Assembly (NCBI GenBank): GCA_030831045.1
Contig: JAURMB010000082.1
Location: 1-29,439, forward strand
From: Schleiferiaceae bacterium
GTDB lineage: Bacteria; Bacteroidota; Bacteroidia; Flavobacteriales; Schleiferiaceae
Direction: 5' to 3'
Length of the DNA stretch: 29,439 nt
A program made the translations under genes and the position numbers. Below are positions 16,094-24,277 of the stretch, piece by piece (positions within the stretch are counted from its first letter, which is position 1; each line of letters begins with the position of its first letter). Under the pieces are notes generated by a model, which saw only the letters and a list, made by a program, of their open reading frames with translations, was not told the DNA's origin and searched no databases.

Positions 16094-16559
16094 CATCCGC
16101 CTCAGGCAGTCCACCTACGGCTTCAGCGATGCTGCGCAGCAAATCCTCGTCCTCGGTCGAAAAGGGATTCAAAAAGTGGCTATCGATATCGATTTGACCG
16201 ATGAGCACCGATCCGCGGTAAATCGGAACCACCAACTCAGCCTTGGTTTCCATGGAGCACGCGAGGTAGTTGTCCTGTGCCCACACGTCGGGCACTTCAA
16301 ACGTTTGACCGCTTAACGCGACCTGACCGCAAATTCCGCGACCGTAGGGTATCACCCGGTGCTCCGTCTCCGCGCCAGCAAAGGGCCCAAGGTGCAGCGC
16401 TTGCTCCGCGTTATTCATCCAATAAATTCCGACCCATTGGTAGTGCGGAACCGCCTTGCGAAGGCCTTCGCACACCTCGGCCAAGCCCGACCACCCCTGG
16501 TTTTGAATCGTTTGAAGCGCGGAATCGCGCTGCGTCTTCCAAAAATCTGCGTTCATCAT
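16083..16559 (-). CDS. GAF-domain protein, likely free methionine-(R)-sulfoxide reductase
   Basis: Cytosolic 158-residue single GAF-domain protein that by similarity reduces free methionine-(R)-sulfoxide (fRMsr, E. coli YebR/MsrC type). Characteristic segments are WVGIYWM (42-48), LGPFAG (57-62), GRGICGQVA (73-81), DNYLACS (96-102), AELVVP (107-112) and GQIDIDS (121-127). The acidic residues Glu108, Asp124 and Asp126 match the positions recalled for substrate binding. Of the three redox cysteines in the E. coli enzyme, the equivalents of Cys94 (Cys77) and the catalytic Cys118 (Cys101) are present, while the first is replaced by His67. The start overlaps the DgkA-like stop by 4 nt, so the two are co-transcribed. 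A plain regulatory GAF protein is the alternative. Confidence 0.8.
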   Translation of the reverse strand: MMNADFWKTQRDSALQTIQNQGWSGLAEVCEGLRKAVPHYQWVGIYWMNNAEQALHLGPFAGAETEHRVIPYGRGICGQVALSGQTFEVPDVWAQDNYLACSMETKAELVVPIYRGSVLIGQIDIDSHFLNPFSTEDEDLLRSIAEAVGGLPEADAIG

Positions 16560-16909
16560 CCGTTAATTAGGTGCAACACTGGGGGTCCTAGAATGAGCAA
16601 TCCGACCCCAGCTGCAGCGATGGACGCCACCAATACCGCGGCAGCAGCCATGTCTTTGGCGTCGCGAATCAAGGGATCGCGCTCCAGGGTTATACGGTTT
16701 GCCAGCCGCTCGAGGGCGGAATTGGCGTATTCAAGTGACGTCACCAAGCCAAAGCAAAGTAGCAAAATCGCCCACTCGATGCGCGAAACCTCAACGTACG
16801 CGGCCACGCAGCAAACGCTAAGCATAGCCACGGTATGCACCTTGAGGTGGCGCTCGTGAAGCCAGGCGATACCAACACCCCGAAAGGCTGCTTTAAATGC
16901 TTGAAGCAT
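16556..16909 (-). CDS. dgkA: DgkA-type lipid kinase (diacylglycerol/undecaprenol kinase)
   Basis: Small inner-membrane kinase of 117 residues that phosphorylates diacylglycerol or undecaprenol. Three hydrophobic helices are visible. The family's cytoplasmic motifs appear as ERHLKVH (residues 19-25), EYANSALERLANR (about 60-72, where the family reads E-x-x-N-x-A-x-E), and KDMAAAAVLV (about 85-94). In this phylum undecaprenol kinase activity is at least as likely as diacylglycerol kinase. It is the first gene of a two-gene unit with the GAF protein and is divergent from the T9SS cassette. Confidence 0.88.
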   Translation of the reverse strand: MLQAFKAAFRGVGIAWLHERHLKVHTVAMLSVCCVAAYVEVSRIEWAILLLCFGLVTSLEYANSALERLANRITLERDPLIRDAKDMAAAAVLVASIAAAGVGLLILGPPVLHLING

Positions 16910-16913
16910 GCTG

Positions 16914-16921
16914 CTAAAGTA
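16914..16921 (-). promoter_or_regulatory. Possible -7 box for the dgkA pair
   Basis: On the minus strand it reads TACTTTAG, one mismatch from TAnnTTTG, and ends 4 nt before the ATG of the DgkA-like gene. That position implies a leaderless or nearly leaderless transcript. It lies in a 136-nt divergent gap. Confidence 0.35.
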
Positions 16922-17012
16922 GGTCCGGAGCCCGTTCGTTCAGCCGAACACCGCGGGCAGTCCGCCAAAATTGCCATTCCGGCAAAAGGCGTCAATCACC
17001 GGTTCGAGGTCG

Positions 17013-17020
17013 TACTTTTG
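17013..17020 (+). promoter_or_regulatory. Bacteroidota -7 box for the T9SS cassette
   Basis: TACTTTTG is an exact TAnnTTTG match 25 nt before the ATG at 17046, predicting a leader of about 20 nt. The 8-bp palindrome TAACGTTA follows at 17027-17034, within the predicted leader. No convincing -33 TTTG is seen. This is the only promoter-like site before the three-gene cassette. Confidence 0.55.
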
Positions 17021-17045
17021 TTAGCATAACGTTACGCGTACCTTC

Positions 17046-19100
17046 ATGAAGTTTCACGCCTTTTTCGCAGGGCTTTTTACTGCCCTCGCCCTAAGCTATT
17101 CGGCCCACGCCCAAAGCGTGTCCCTGGTTCAAACCCTCAACCTGTCTAAGTGTACCGGGGATTCTTTGCGGCTTGAACTCCAAGTAGCAGGCACTCCGAT
17201 GTCCAGCACCAATTCCTTCAAGGTGCTTTTTGCACCGGGGGCTCCGATTGGGTTCACGCAAGCGGCCTCGAGCATTTTACCCATTGTTAAATGGCAATCG
17301 ATTCTTCCGCTGCCGGTCGGAACCGATACCAATTCAGTAGGTACGAAGTACGCCTGGGTTCAAATCCCCGAAACGATTACCCTGAGCGGATTTTACAGCA
17401 TCGTGGTCAAGGGCACTTCGCCCTCGCTTTGGTCCGACACCATTCAAGTTCTCGTCAATGTGAGTCCTACGGCGGTCGTGTCGAGCATTGTGGGCGGATT
17501 TAACAACCTCCACACAGGCGCCAAAGACTGGGGATTTTGCTTCGGAGACACGGTCAAAGTCTCAGCAAATCCGGGCCAAAACGGTTACCAGTGGTACAAA
17601 GACGGCGTGCCGTTGCCGGGCGCAACGTCGCTCAACCTCGATGTGTTCAATTCGGGTACCTACTCGGTTCAGGTAAGCAACGGCGTCTGCACCAAAATGT
17701 CTAAAGACACGATTATCAACGCATTTACGCCCACGACATCAGTTATTCACAAGCCGGGAACCATGACAACCATTAAGGTGCTCGACGTCGACGCCACGGT
17801 AGACTCGGTCGGTTTCTGCGAGACCGAAACGATCCAGCTCGAGGGTCCGAGTTCGACCACTCCGGGCACCTCGGTTTTGTACCAGTGGCTTCGCGATTCG
17901 ACTGGTCTGTTTGGGCAGAACTACATCGTACCCGTTTCAGGGGCCACCCAAAAAGCAGTTTCCCTGACCAAGACGGGTGTATACTACTTGCAGTCAACGT
18001 GGCTTCCGGGCGGATGTCCCGACACGAGCGCTGCGTTTTGGTTGTTCGTAGACTCTGTGCCCGATACCGAAATCCAAGCAGTTGCTTGGCCTGGCCAACC
18101 GCAAGCAAGTTTGACCATTTGTGCCGACGACTCCACGCAGCTTGCGTCGATTGCCTCGTCAAACGACTGGACGTACCAGTGGCAAGTGCGCTTTCCTGCT
18201 GGAACGGGAAACTGGTCCAACATTCCCGGTAAAACGTCAGATAAACTGACGGTATCGACGGCCATCGTAGCCGACGACGCCGAATACCGAGTGGTCATTA
18301 AAAACGACTACTGCGAGCACATTACCAGTGAACTTTTGGTCACCGTGGTTTCGTTGCCTAACGTAAACGTGGCGCCAGCCGATTCCTTGGCCCTGTGTGC
18401 CGGAGATTCGGTGTTGGTTGGTGTCACCGGAAACAGTACGAGCTACCTCTGGACCTTCCCCGGCGGCAGCTTCAGCGGGGCTTCGTTTTATGCGAAAACG
18501 CCCGGCACCTACGTGGTGGCGGGTACGAATTCCAACGGATGTACCGCCTACGACACCCTTGACGTGTACTTCTTTTCGGTGAGTGCCAACGCCGGTCCGG
18601 ACCAAACGGTGCTGCCCGGGTCAACGGTGCAGCTTGCGGCCACAGGCGGAGCTCTTTACTACTGGTACGCCAACGTTCCTACGTACTTCAGCGATCCCTA
18701 CAACCCCAACGCGCAGACGGTCCCAACCCAAGACACCACGATGTACATCGTTGAGGTGCTCAATAGCTACGGGTGCTTCGATACCGACACCATGATGGTG
18801 TACCTGTTCGATCCGGCGTCGCTGGTGCCCGACCTGTCGGGCGTGATGAACGTGATTACGCCCAACGGTGATGGGTTTAACGATCAGTTTGACTTGTCAG
18901 AGGTGGTCCGCGCCGACTCGTGCGACCTCATGATGTTTGACCGCTGGGGTGCTAAAGTGTTTGAGCAGAAGCGCTACGTTTCGGGCTGGGACGGACGAAG
19001 TAACGGCGGAGACCCGCTTCCTGACGGAACCTACTACTACATTTTAACCTGCAGTGACGTGGTGCGCTTCCGAGGCGCCGTAACCGTAGTTCGCCTGTAA
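17046..19100 (+). CDS. Secreted multi-Ig protein with T9SS type B sorting domain
   Basis: Cell-surface or secreted protein of 684 residues. The signal peptide is at 1-22 (cleavage near AHAQS). It is followed by a series of Ig-like beta-sandwich modules marked by recurring 'YQW/YLW…G.Y.V…C' patterns, for example GYQWYKDGVPLPGATSLNL, LYQWLRDSTG, YQWQVRFPAG and SYLWTFPGG. A final module begins near residue 512. The C-terminus (about 600-684) is the gliding-motility-associated CHU_C/type B sorting domain: VMNVITPNGDGFNDQF, MMFDRWGAKVFE, GWDGRSNGGDPLPDGTYYY. This signal directs passage through the type IX secretion system. The ligand or role, perhaps adhesion, is unknown. It is the first gene of a cassette with a PorP/SprF-like protein 8 nt downstream. 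Confidence 0.88.
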   Translation: MKFHAFFAGLFTALALSYSAHAQSVSLVQTLNLSKCTGDSLRLELQVAGTPMSSTNSFKVLFAPGAPIGFTQAASSILPIVKWQSILPLPVGTDTNSVGTKYAWVQIPETITLSGFYSIVVKGTSPSLWSDTIQVLVNVSPTAVVSSIVGGFNNLHTGAKDWGFCFGDTVKVSANPGQNGYQWYKDGVPLPGATSLNLDVFNSGTYSVQVSNGVCTKMSKDTIINAFTPTTSVIHKPGTMTTIKVLDVDATVDSVGFCETETIQLEGPSSTTPGTSVLYQWLRDSTGLFGQNYIVPVSGATQKAVSLTKTGVYYLQSTWLPGGCPDTSAAFWLFVDSVPDTEIQAVAWPGQPQASLTICADDSTQLASIASSNDWTYQWQVRFPAGTGNWSNIPGKTSDKLTVSTAIVADDAEYRVVIKNDYCEHITSELLVTVVSLPNVNVAPADSLALCAGDSVLVGVTGNSTSYLWTFPGGSFSGASFYAKTPGTYVVAGTNSNGCTAYDTLDVYFFSVSANAGPDQTVLPGSTVQLAATGGALYYWYANVPTYFSDPYNPNAQTVPTQDTTMYIVEVLNSYGCFDTDTMMVYLFDPASLVPDLSGVMNVITPNGDGFNDQFDLSEVVRADSCDLMMFDRWGAKVFEQKRYVSGWDGRSNGGDPLPDGTYYYILTCSDVVRFRGAVTVVRL

Positions 19101-19108
19101 TTTTTGCT

Positions 19109-20590
19109 ATGAAAAATATGAAATCACGCGTTTTTTGTGCCGCTCTGGCCGGCCTCTCGTTGACGGCCAATGCCCAGCAGATTCCACTCTACAGCCACCT
19201 GTACTTCGCTCAAGCCATGGTAAATCCGGCTCGCAGCGGAGCCAAGGGATACAGCGAACTCGTTACCATTCACCGCCAGCAGTGGCAGGGGATGGAGGGT
19301 GCTCCTGAAACATCTGCCTTGCTGTTCAATGGCGCGACCAACAAGGAGCGTATCGGGTATTCGGTCTACGGATTCACGGATGCCACCGACATTGTGCGCC
19401 GTTCAGGCATTTATGGCCACTACGCATACCATGCGCAACTTGCCGAGAACTCGGTACTCAGTTTCGGAATCGGAGCGGGCTACGTCAACAATACATTTGA
19501 CATGGCCAGCATCCGCGTCAAAAACGAAGGAGACCCCTTCTTGTTTCCGGCCAACACCAACGGTACCCTCGACATCAACCTGGGAATCAACTTGAAGGTG
19601 GAGAACTTCCAGCTAGGAGTAGCCGCGCCTCAAGTGCTCGCGCCGGCGATTACCTATTCCAACAACTATGCAGGGCCCGTGGCGTTTCACCTCATTCGCC
19701 ACTACGTCGTACAAACGCAGTACGATTTACCTATTCAAAAGGACCGCATGACGCTTTCGCCGCTGGTCGTGGTCCGCGCCGCCAACCATGTTACCCCCCA
19801 AGTTGATGCCGGAATGATGTTCAACGTGACGGAGTACGGTTACGTGGGCGCCCTGTACCGTTCGAATTTTGGTGCCTCAGCCCAACTTGGCGTGCACCTG
19901 ACGCCGCTGCTGACGTTAGGATACGCTCACGATTTCAGTACCAACGAATATGCGACGTCGCTGGGCATGTCCAACGAGTTCATTCTGACCTACCGATTTG
20001 GCGACAACAAGCGCAACGACCGCATTGAAGCCGAAATCAAGCGCCTCAAAGACAAGCAACGTCAGGCCGACCAAAACGGCGAGAAATTGCTGAACGAGAA
20101 GTTTGAAGAGTTTAAAGAAGAGCTCGAGGCCGCCAACAAAAAGCAGCTCGCCGCCCAAAGCGAAGAACTTGCCAAGGCCACGGCCCTCAAGCTTCAAGAA
20201 GCTGGTGCCCAAGCCGGTGGTGTTCGCGGAGCAGCAGCGAACAACGCGACTACGACCGCCCCGTCAGCAACCGTCGCGAGCAATGCCGGAATGGCTGGAG
20301 CCGGAACCATTAAGGGATACAGCAAGGAGTCGTACGCCAACAACGTAGCCCCGGGAAGCGCCGGGTTCTACGTAACCGCTGGGGTTTACGGCGAGCAAGA
20401 GAACGCGGACAAAATGGTGCAAAAGCTCAAGGCTCAGGGTATCCAGTCCCGCACCTTCCGCGATCCCAAGAACAACATGGTTTATGTTTACCTCCTGAAG
20501 TTCGGAACCTACGAAGAAGCCTCAACCGCTCGCGAGAGCAGCTTGAACGGACAGTACCCGGGTAAACTTTGGGTTAAGGTGATCCAATGA
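19109..20590 (+). CDS. PorP/SprF-family T9SS protein fused to coiled coil and SPOR domain
   Basis: Predicted outer-membrane protein of 493 residues. The signal peptide is at 1-22 (cleavage near ANAQQ). A PorP/SprF-like beta-barrel region spans about 23-297 and begins QQIPLYSHLYFAQAMVNPAR, where this family reads 'P.ysqY.fn...iNPA', and ends near EFILTYRFGDN. A charged coiled coil follows (about 298-360, rich in Lys, Glu and Gln), then an Ala/Thr/Ser-rich linker (about 361-415) and a C-terminal SPOR domain (about 416-493, starting GFYVTAGVYGEQENADKM). SPOR domains bind denuded peptidoglycan. PorP/SprF proteins assist T9SS export or attachment of type B cargo, and both neighbours here are type B cargo proteins. 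It overlaps the next gene by 4 nt. Confidence 0.85.
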   Translation: MKNMKSRVFCAALAGLSLTANAQQIPLYSHLYFAQAMVNPARSGAKGYSELVTIHRQQWQGMEGAPETSALLFNGATNKERIGYSVYGFTDATDIVRRSGIYGHYAYHAQLAENSVLSFGIGAGYVNNTFDMASIRVKNEGDPFLFPANTNGTLDINLGINLKVENFQLGVAAPQVLAPAITYSNNYAGPVAFHLIRHYVVQTQYDLPIQKDRMTLSPLVVVRAANHVTPQVDAGMMFNVTEYGYVGALYRSNFGASAQLGVHLTPLLTLGYAHDFSTNEYATSLGMSNEFILTYRFGDNKRNDRIEAEIKRLKDKQRQADQNGEKLLNEKFEEFKEELEAANKKQLAAQSEELAKATALKLQEAGAQAGGVRGAAANNATTTAPSATVASNAGMAGAGTIKGYSKESYANNVAPGSAGFYVTAGVYGEQENADKMVQKLKAQGIQSRTFRDPKNNMVYVYLLKFGTYEEASTARESSLNGQYPGKLWVKVIQ

Positions 20591-22488
20591 TGCGCAGGCT
20601 TTTAGTCCTTTTGGCGGTAACGCTGAGCTTCGCGTCGAGTGCCGCACACCTTGTGGGCGGTGAAATCACCTACACGTGCTTGGGGTCCAACCAGTACCAG
20701 GTCAAGCTGCGCATTTACCGCGATTGCTTTTCGGGAGGAGCCGCGTTTGACAACTCGGTGAACTTCACGGTGTATAACCTTGCCGGGACGGTGGTCACGA
20801 ACCCGTCCGTACCCAAAGGCCCGACGATTTCGGTCCCTGCAGGCACGGGCAATCCGTGTTTGACTACTCCGCCCAACATTTGTACGGAATACGCCGAATA
20901 CGTGGCCACCCTGACCTTGCCGCCCGTGGTTGGAGGCTACACCATTTCGTACCAGCGCTGCTGCCGCAATTCCACCATCAGCAACATCACGAATCCGGGT
21001 TCGCGCGGAAACACCTACACGGTGAAAATTCCGTCGATGGACAATACCTGCAACAGCACGCCCGCGTTTACCACGGTTCCGCCCATCGTGCTCTGCCTGG
21101 GTGACCAACTCAACGTGGACGCCTCGGCCACCGATGCCAATGGGGACTCGCTGTTTTATGAGTTCTGCGACATTTACACCGGCGGAAGTAGCGGAAACCC
21201 GAGCCCGAGCACGGCCACGGCTCCGCCCTACACGACGATTCCGTTTGTGGCTCCAGCCACTCCGAGTCAGCCGGTACCGGGCAACCCCGCATTGGCCATC
21301 AATCCGCAAACCGGAACGATTACGGGAATTGCGACCACCGCCGGCCAGTACGTCGTGGGAATCTGCGTGAGCGAGTACCGCAACGGCCAACTGCTGTCGG
21401 TGGTGCGACGAGACTACCAGTTCAACGTGACCAACTGCATCATCAACACGGTAGCAGACATGGTGACCCAACTTGAGGATCCGCAGCTCTACTGCGACGG
21501 ACGTACGCTGACGTTCACGCCGCAAACCACGGGTGCCCTCACGTACTTCTGGAATTTTGGGGACACCTCAACCACGGCCGACACCAGTTCGCAAGCGTAT
21601 CCGACCTATACGTTCCCCGATACCGGAACCTACACCGTTACCTTGATCATCAACCCGGGATTGGTGTGCACCGACACGCTGACGGTGCCGTTCCGCATTA
21701 TGAACGCACCCGATTACCGAATTGAGAAGTCGGGTGTGCCGTGTGTGGAGGTTCAGAACTACCGGTTTGAGGCCAAGGGTACCGCCCCCTACGACGCCAG
21801 CATTTCGTGGGATTTCGGCAGCGACGCCAACACCTTTGGAGCTACCGGCAAGTTGGTTACCGGCGTGAGCTGGAACAGTTCAGGGGTGTACCCGGTGCGG
21901 TGCATAATTCAGTCCGCGTACTGCCCCGATACGCTTTGGGACACGGTCAAAGTCTACGATTGGTACTATCCGGTGACGGCAACGCCGCAGGACACCCAGA
22001 TTGCCCGAGGAGACACACTGCTGCTCGACGTGACTTCGGGGGCGGCCTACTATTGGTTTGCCGACCAACCCGTCTACTTTAACAATGCCCAGCAGCGCAA
22101 CCCGCAGGCATTAATGCACGCCGACAGCACGACGTACTACGTCATTGTCACGGACAACCGGGGTTGCCGCGGAATTGACACCGTCTTTGTGAGTTGGTTG
22201 CCTGATCAGGTGGAACCGGATTTGTCGAACGTGATGAACGTGATTACCCCTAACGGCGACGGCAACAACGACGTCCTCGATTTGACTGAAGTTCTTTTTG
22301 GAGATGCGTGCACGCTACGGGTGATGAATCGCTGGGGGACTACTTGGGTGTACGAAATGGAGAACTACGCCAATACCTGGGGCGGAACAGACGCCGACGG
22401 CAATTTGCTTCCGAGCGGAACCTACTACTTCTTTGTGGTTTGCGGTCGCGACCTGCGGTATTCGGGTCCCGTAACCTTGGTGTACTGA
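20587..22488 (+). CDS. Secreted PKD-domain protein with T9SS type B sorting domain
   Basis: Surface or secreted protein of 633 residues. The signal peptide is at 1-20 (cleavage near SSAAH). The N-terminal domain (about 20-290) begins HLVGGEITYTCLGSNQYQV and contains IYRDCFSG and SYQRCCRNSTISN; this Cys-containing architecture recurs at the N-terminus of many Bacteroidota CHU_C proteins. A PKD domain follows at about 300-365 (YFWNFGDTSTT, PTYTFPDTGTYTVTLI), then a second PKD-like module and an Ig-like module (about 462-545). The type B sorting domain is at about 550-633 (VMNVITPNGDGNNDVLDL, RVMNRWGTTWV, LLPSGTYYFFV). Start ATGATG overlaps the PorP/SprF stop. Its C-terminal ~170 residues parallel those of the first cassette gene. 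Confidence 0.87.
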   Translation: MMRRLLVLLAVTLSFASSAAHLVGGEITYTCLGSNQYQVKLRIYRDCFSGGAAFDNSVNFTVYNLAGTVVTNPSVPKGPTISVPAGTGNPCLTTPPNICTEYAEYVATLTLPPVVGGYTISYQRCCRNSTISNITNPGSRGNTYTVKIPSMDNTCNSTPAFTTVPPIVLCLGDQLNVDASATDANGDSLFYEFCDIYTGGSSGNPSPSTATAPPYTTIPFVAPATPSQPVPGNPALAINPQTGTITGIATTAGQYVVGICVSEYRNGQLLSVVRRDYQFNVTNCIINTVADMVTQLEDPQLYCDGRTLTFTPQTTGALTYFWNFGDTSTTADTSSQAYPTYTFPDTGTYTVTLIINPGLVCTDTLTVPFRIMNAPDYRIEKSGVPCVEVQNYRFEAKGTAPYDASISWDFGSDANTFGATGKLVTGVSWNSSGVYPVRCIIQSAYCPDTLWDTVKVYDWYYPVTATPQDTQIARGDTLLLDVTSGAAYYWFADQPVYFNNAQQRNPQALMHADSTTYYVIVTDNRGCRGIDTVFVSWLPDQVEPDLSNVMNVITPNGDGNNDVLDLTEVLFGDACTLRVMNRWGTTWVYEMENYANTWGGTDADGNLLPSGTYYFFVVCGRDLRYSGPVTLVY

Positions 22489-22513
22489 CGGCTACCCAGC
22501 GATTTGGGAACAT

Positions 22514-22544
22514 AAAAAAAAGCGGCCCTCGGGCCGCTTTTTTT
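22514..22544. terminator. Strong bidirectional rho-independent terminator
   Basis: AGCGGCCC and GGGCCGCT form a perfect 8-bp GC-rich stem with a two-base TC apex (so the real loop is slightly larger). An A-tract precedes it and a T-tract follows, so it works as a canonical intrinsic terminator on both strands. It lies between the convergent T9SS cassette and dnaJ, touching the dnaJ stop codon. Confidence 0.93.
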
Positions 22545-23658
22545 ATCCCTGAAACAGGTCCTTCACTTTGTCAAAGAAGCTTTTGTCACCAGCACCAGGT
22601 CGGGGTTGAAATCGGTCGCTTTGCTTGAGCTTTTCGAGCACTTCTTTTTCTTCGTTTGTTAGGGACTTCGGAGTCCAAACGGCCACATGAATCAGTTGGT
22701 CGCCCTGTCCGTAGCCCTCGAGGCTCGGTAGTCCTTTGCCTTTGAGCCGCAGCGTCTTGCCGCTTTGGGTTCCGGGGTCAATCTTCATTCGGACTTTACC
22801 CGAAACTGTCGGAACCTCTACCGAGGTGCCCAACGCCGCGTCGGGGAACGAAACATGAAGTTCATAGTGCAAGTTGCTACCCTCTCGGACCAAAAACTCG
22901 TGCGCTTCTTCTTCAATAGACACGATTAAGTCACCCGCTGGGCCTCCGGCCGGACCGTGGTTGCCCTTGCCCTGAACACGAAGCTGCATTCCGTCTTGAA
23001 CCCCACCAGGGATTTTCACGCTGACCACCTCGTCGTGGCGCTCGAGCCCGTCAGGCCCAACCCCATCAGGGCGTTGGTCAATGGTCTTGCCGGCACCTTG
23101 GCAGCTGGGGCAGGCGCTTGCCGTGCGCATCTGTCCGAGAATGGTATTTTGAACGCGCGTAACTTGACCCGACCCACCGCAGGTTCCGCAGGTTTTAAAA
23201 GTGAGACCCTCTGCAGGGACCGCCCGAAGGATTTTGATTTTCTTTTCGACCCCATTGGCAATTTCTTCCAGCGTTAGCTTAACCCGCACACGCAAATTGG
23301 CGCCACGGTTGGCTCCGCCACCCCGACCGCCAAACCCGCCGAAGGCTCCGCCAAATGCATCGCCAAAAATGTCGCCGAAGTGGCTGAAAATGTCGTCCAT
23401 GTTCATCCCGCCGCCAAAGCCGCCAGATCCTGCCCCAAAAGCTTGGTGGCCGAACTGGTCGTACTTCTGGCGTTTTTCTGGGCTCGACAGAACTTCATAG
23501 GCTTCAGCCGCTTCCTTAAACTTCTCCTCGGCAGCACTATCACCCGGATTCTTATCAGGGTGGTACTGTATGGCGAGCTTGCGGTACGCCTTTTTAATCT
23601 CGTCTGCAGAGGATCCCTTAGAAACCCCTAACACCTCGTAGTAGTCGCGTTTGCTCAT
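22543..23658 (-). CDS. dnaJ: Co-chaperone DnaJ with reduced zinc finger
   Basis: Hsp40 co-chaperone of 371 residues that delivers substrates to DnaK and stimulates its ATPase. The J domain is at 1-70 with HPD at 33-35. A Gly/Phe-rich linker follows at about 74-120, including [14 protein letters not shown]. The central domain has only two CxxCxGxG motifs (Cys157/160 and Cys183/186) separated by 22 residues, instead of the usual four, so just one zinc site can form. The C-terminal substrate-binding domains run from about 205 to 335 ([33 protein letters not shown]). I recall the same shortened finger in flavobacterial DnaJ, so it is probably lineage-specific rather than a defect. It starts 2 nt after grpE. 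Confidence 0.96.
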   Translation of the reverse strand: MSKRDYYEVLGVSKGSSADEIKKAYRKLAIQYHPDKNPGDSAAEEKFKEAAEAYEVLSSPEKRQKYDQFGHQAFGAGSGGFGGGMNMDDIFSHFGDIFGDAFGGAFGGFGGRGGGANRGANLRVRVKLTLEEIANGVEKKIKILRAVPAEGLTFKTCGTCGGSGQVTRVQNTILGQMRTASACPSCQGAGKTIDQRPDGVGPDGLERHDEVVSVKIPGGVQDGMQLRVQGKGNHGPAGGPAGDLIVSIEEEAHEFLVREGSNLHYELHVSFPDAALGTSVEVPTVSGKVRMKIDPGTQSGKTLRLKGKGLPSLEGYGQGDQLIHVAVWTPKSLTNEEKEVLEKLKQSDRFQPRPGAGDKSFFDKVKDLFQG

Positions 23659-23660
23659 GG

Positions 23661-24188
23661 TTACTCGGCGGTTTGTCCAACCACCACTTTGGCGTATCGG
23701 ATTATTTTATCTCCCAAGAGGTAGCCCTTTTCGAGCTCGTCGACCACACATCCCGCAAGCTCGGGTGTCGGAGCGGGAATGTTCGTAATGGCCTCCATAC
23801 GTTCCACGTCAAAGACTTGACCTACCGTGGAATCCATGGGCTTAAGCCCTTCAGACTTTAGGGCAGATATCAATTTTGTTTGAATCAACTCCAGGCCTTG
23901 ACGCTCCGATCCGTCCTGGAGGGTTTTGAGCGCACGGTCAAAATCGTCCAGAATCGGAAGAACGGATTTAATCACCTTTTCGCCGGCCGTTGCAATGAGC
24001 TCGAGCCGTTCTCGGGCGTTTCGCCGTCTAAAATTCTCGAATTCCGCATAGAGCCTGAGGTTCTGGTCCTTGAGCTCCTGAATTTCGGCGTCCACATCAC
24101 GTTCGTCAGCCACGGGCATTTCGGCCGTTTCGGCATCTACACGAACTTCGTCTTCGGGTGAATCGGGCATAGTTTGAGGCTCTTCCAT
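23661..24188 (-). CDS. grpE: Nucleotide exchange factor GrpE
   Basis: Cytosolic co-chaperone of 175 residues that releases ADP from DnaK. It has an acidic, probably disordered N-terminus (about 1-32), a long coiled-coil helix (about 33-90, [20 protein letters not shown]), a helical dimer region with [12 protein letters not shown], and the C-terminal beta domain that contacts DnaK. That domain reads [18 protein letters not shown] and ends [20 protein letters not shown]. It is upstream of dnaJ with a 2-nt gap. dnaK itself is not in the window. No CIRCE or other heat-shock operator is visible in the 89-nt gap before it. Confidence 0.95.
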   Translation of the reverse strand: MEEPQTMPDSPEDEVRVDAETAEMPVADERDVDAEIQELKDQNLRLYAEFENFRRRNARERLELIATAGEKVIKSVLPILDDFDRALKTLQDGSERQGLELIQTKLISALKSEGLKPMDSTVGQVFDVERMEAITNIPAPTPELAGCVVDELEKGYLLGDKIIRYAKVVVGQTAE

Positions 24189-24223
24189 AATTCTAGTGTG
24201 TTGCGCAGCCTAGTAAACAGAAA

Positions 24224-24260
24224 GCCTGCCAAACGACCGCAAAGTGTCAGATTGGCAGGC
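24224..24260 (-). terminator. Hairpin after the TlpA-like gene
   Basis: GCCTGCCAA and TTGGCAGGC form a perfect 9-bp stem around a 19-nt loop in the 89-nt gap between the TlpA-like gene and grpE. Read on the minus strand it is followed by TTTCTGTTTACT, T-rich but interrupted. It likely ends the uvrD–murA–tlpA transcript before grpE; a regulatory role in the grpE leader is possible. Confidence 0.55.
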
Positions 24261-24277
24261 CTAGTTGTTTGGCTAAC

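Noticed and set aside
17027..17034. Palindrome TAACGTTA after the T9SS cassette -7 box as a possible operator
   Set aside because: Eight bases is too short to separate from chance, and no second copy was noticed at other promoters in the window.
20602..21525. Minus-strand open frame (307 residues) antisense to the second T9SS cargo gene
   Set aside because: It is rich in Arg, His and Val with no domain, as expected of a frame opposite a Thr/Asn/Gly-rich beta protein.
24189..24277. Heat-shock operator (CIRCE) before grpE–dnaJ
   Set aside because: The only inverted repeat there is GCCTGCCAA/TTGGCAGGC with a 19-nt loop, which does not match the CIRCE sequence and fits a terminator better.
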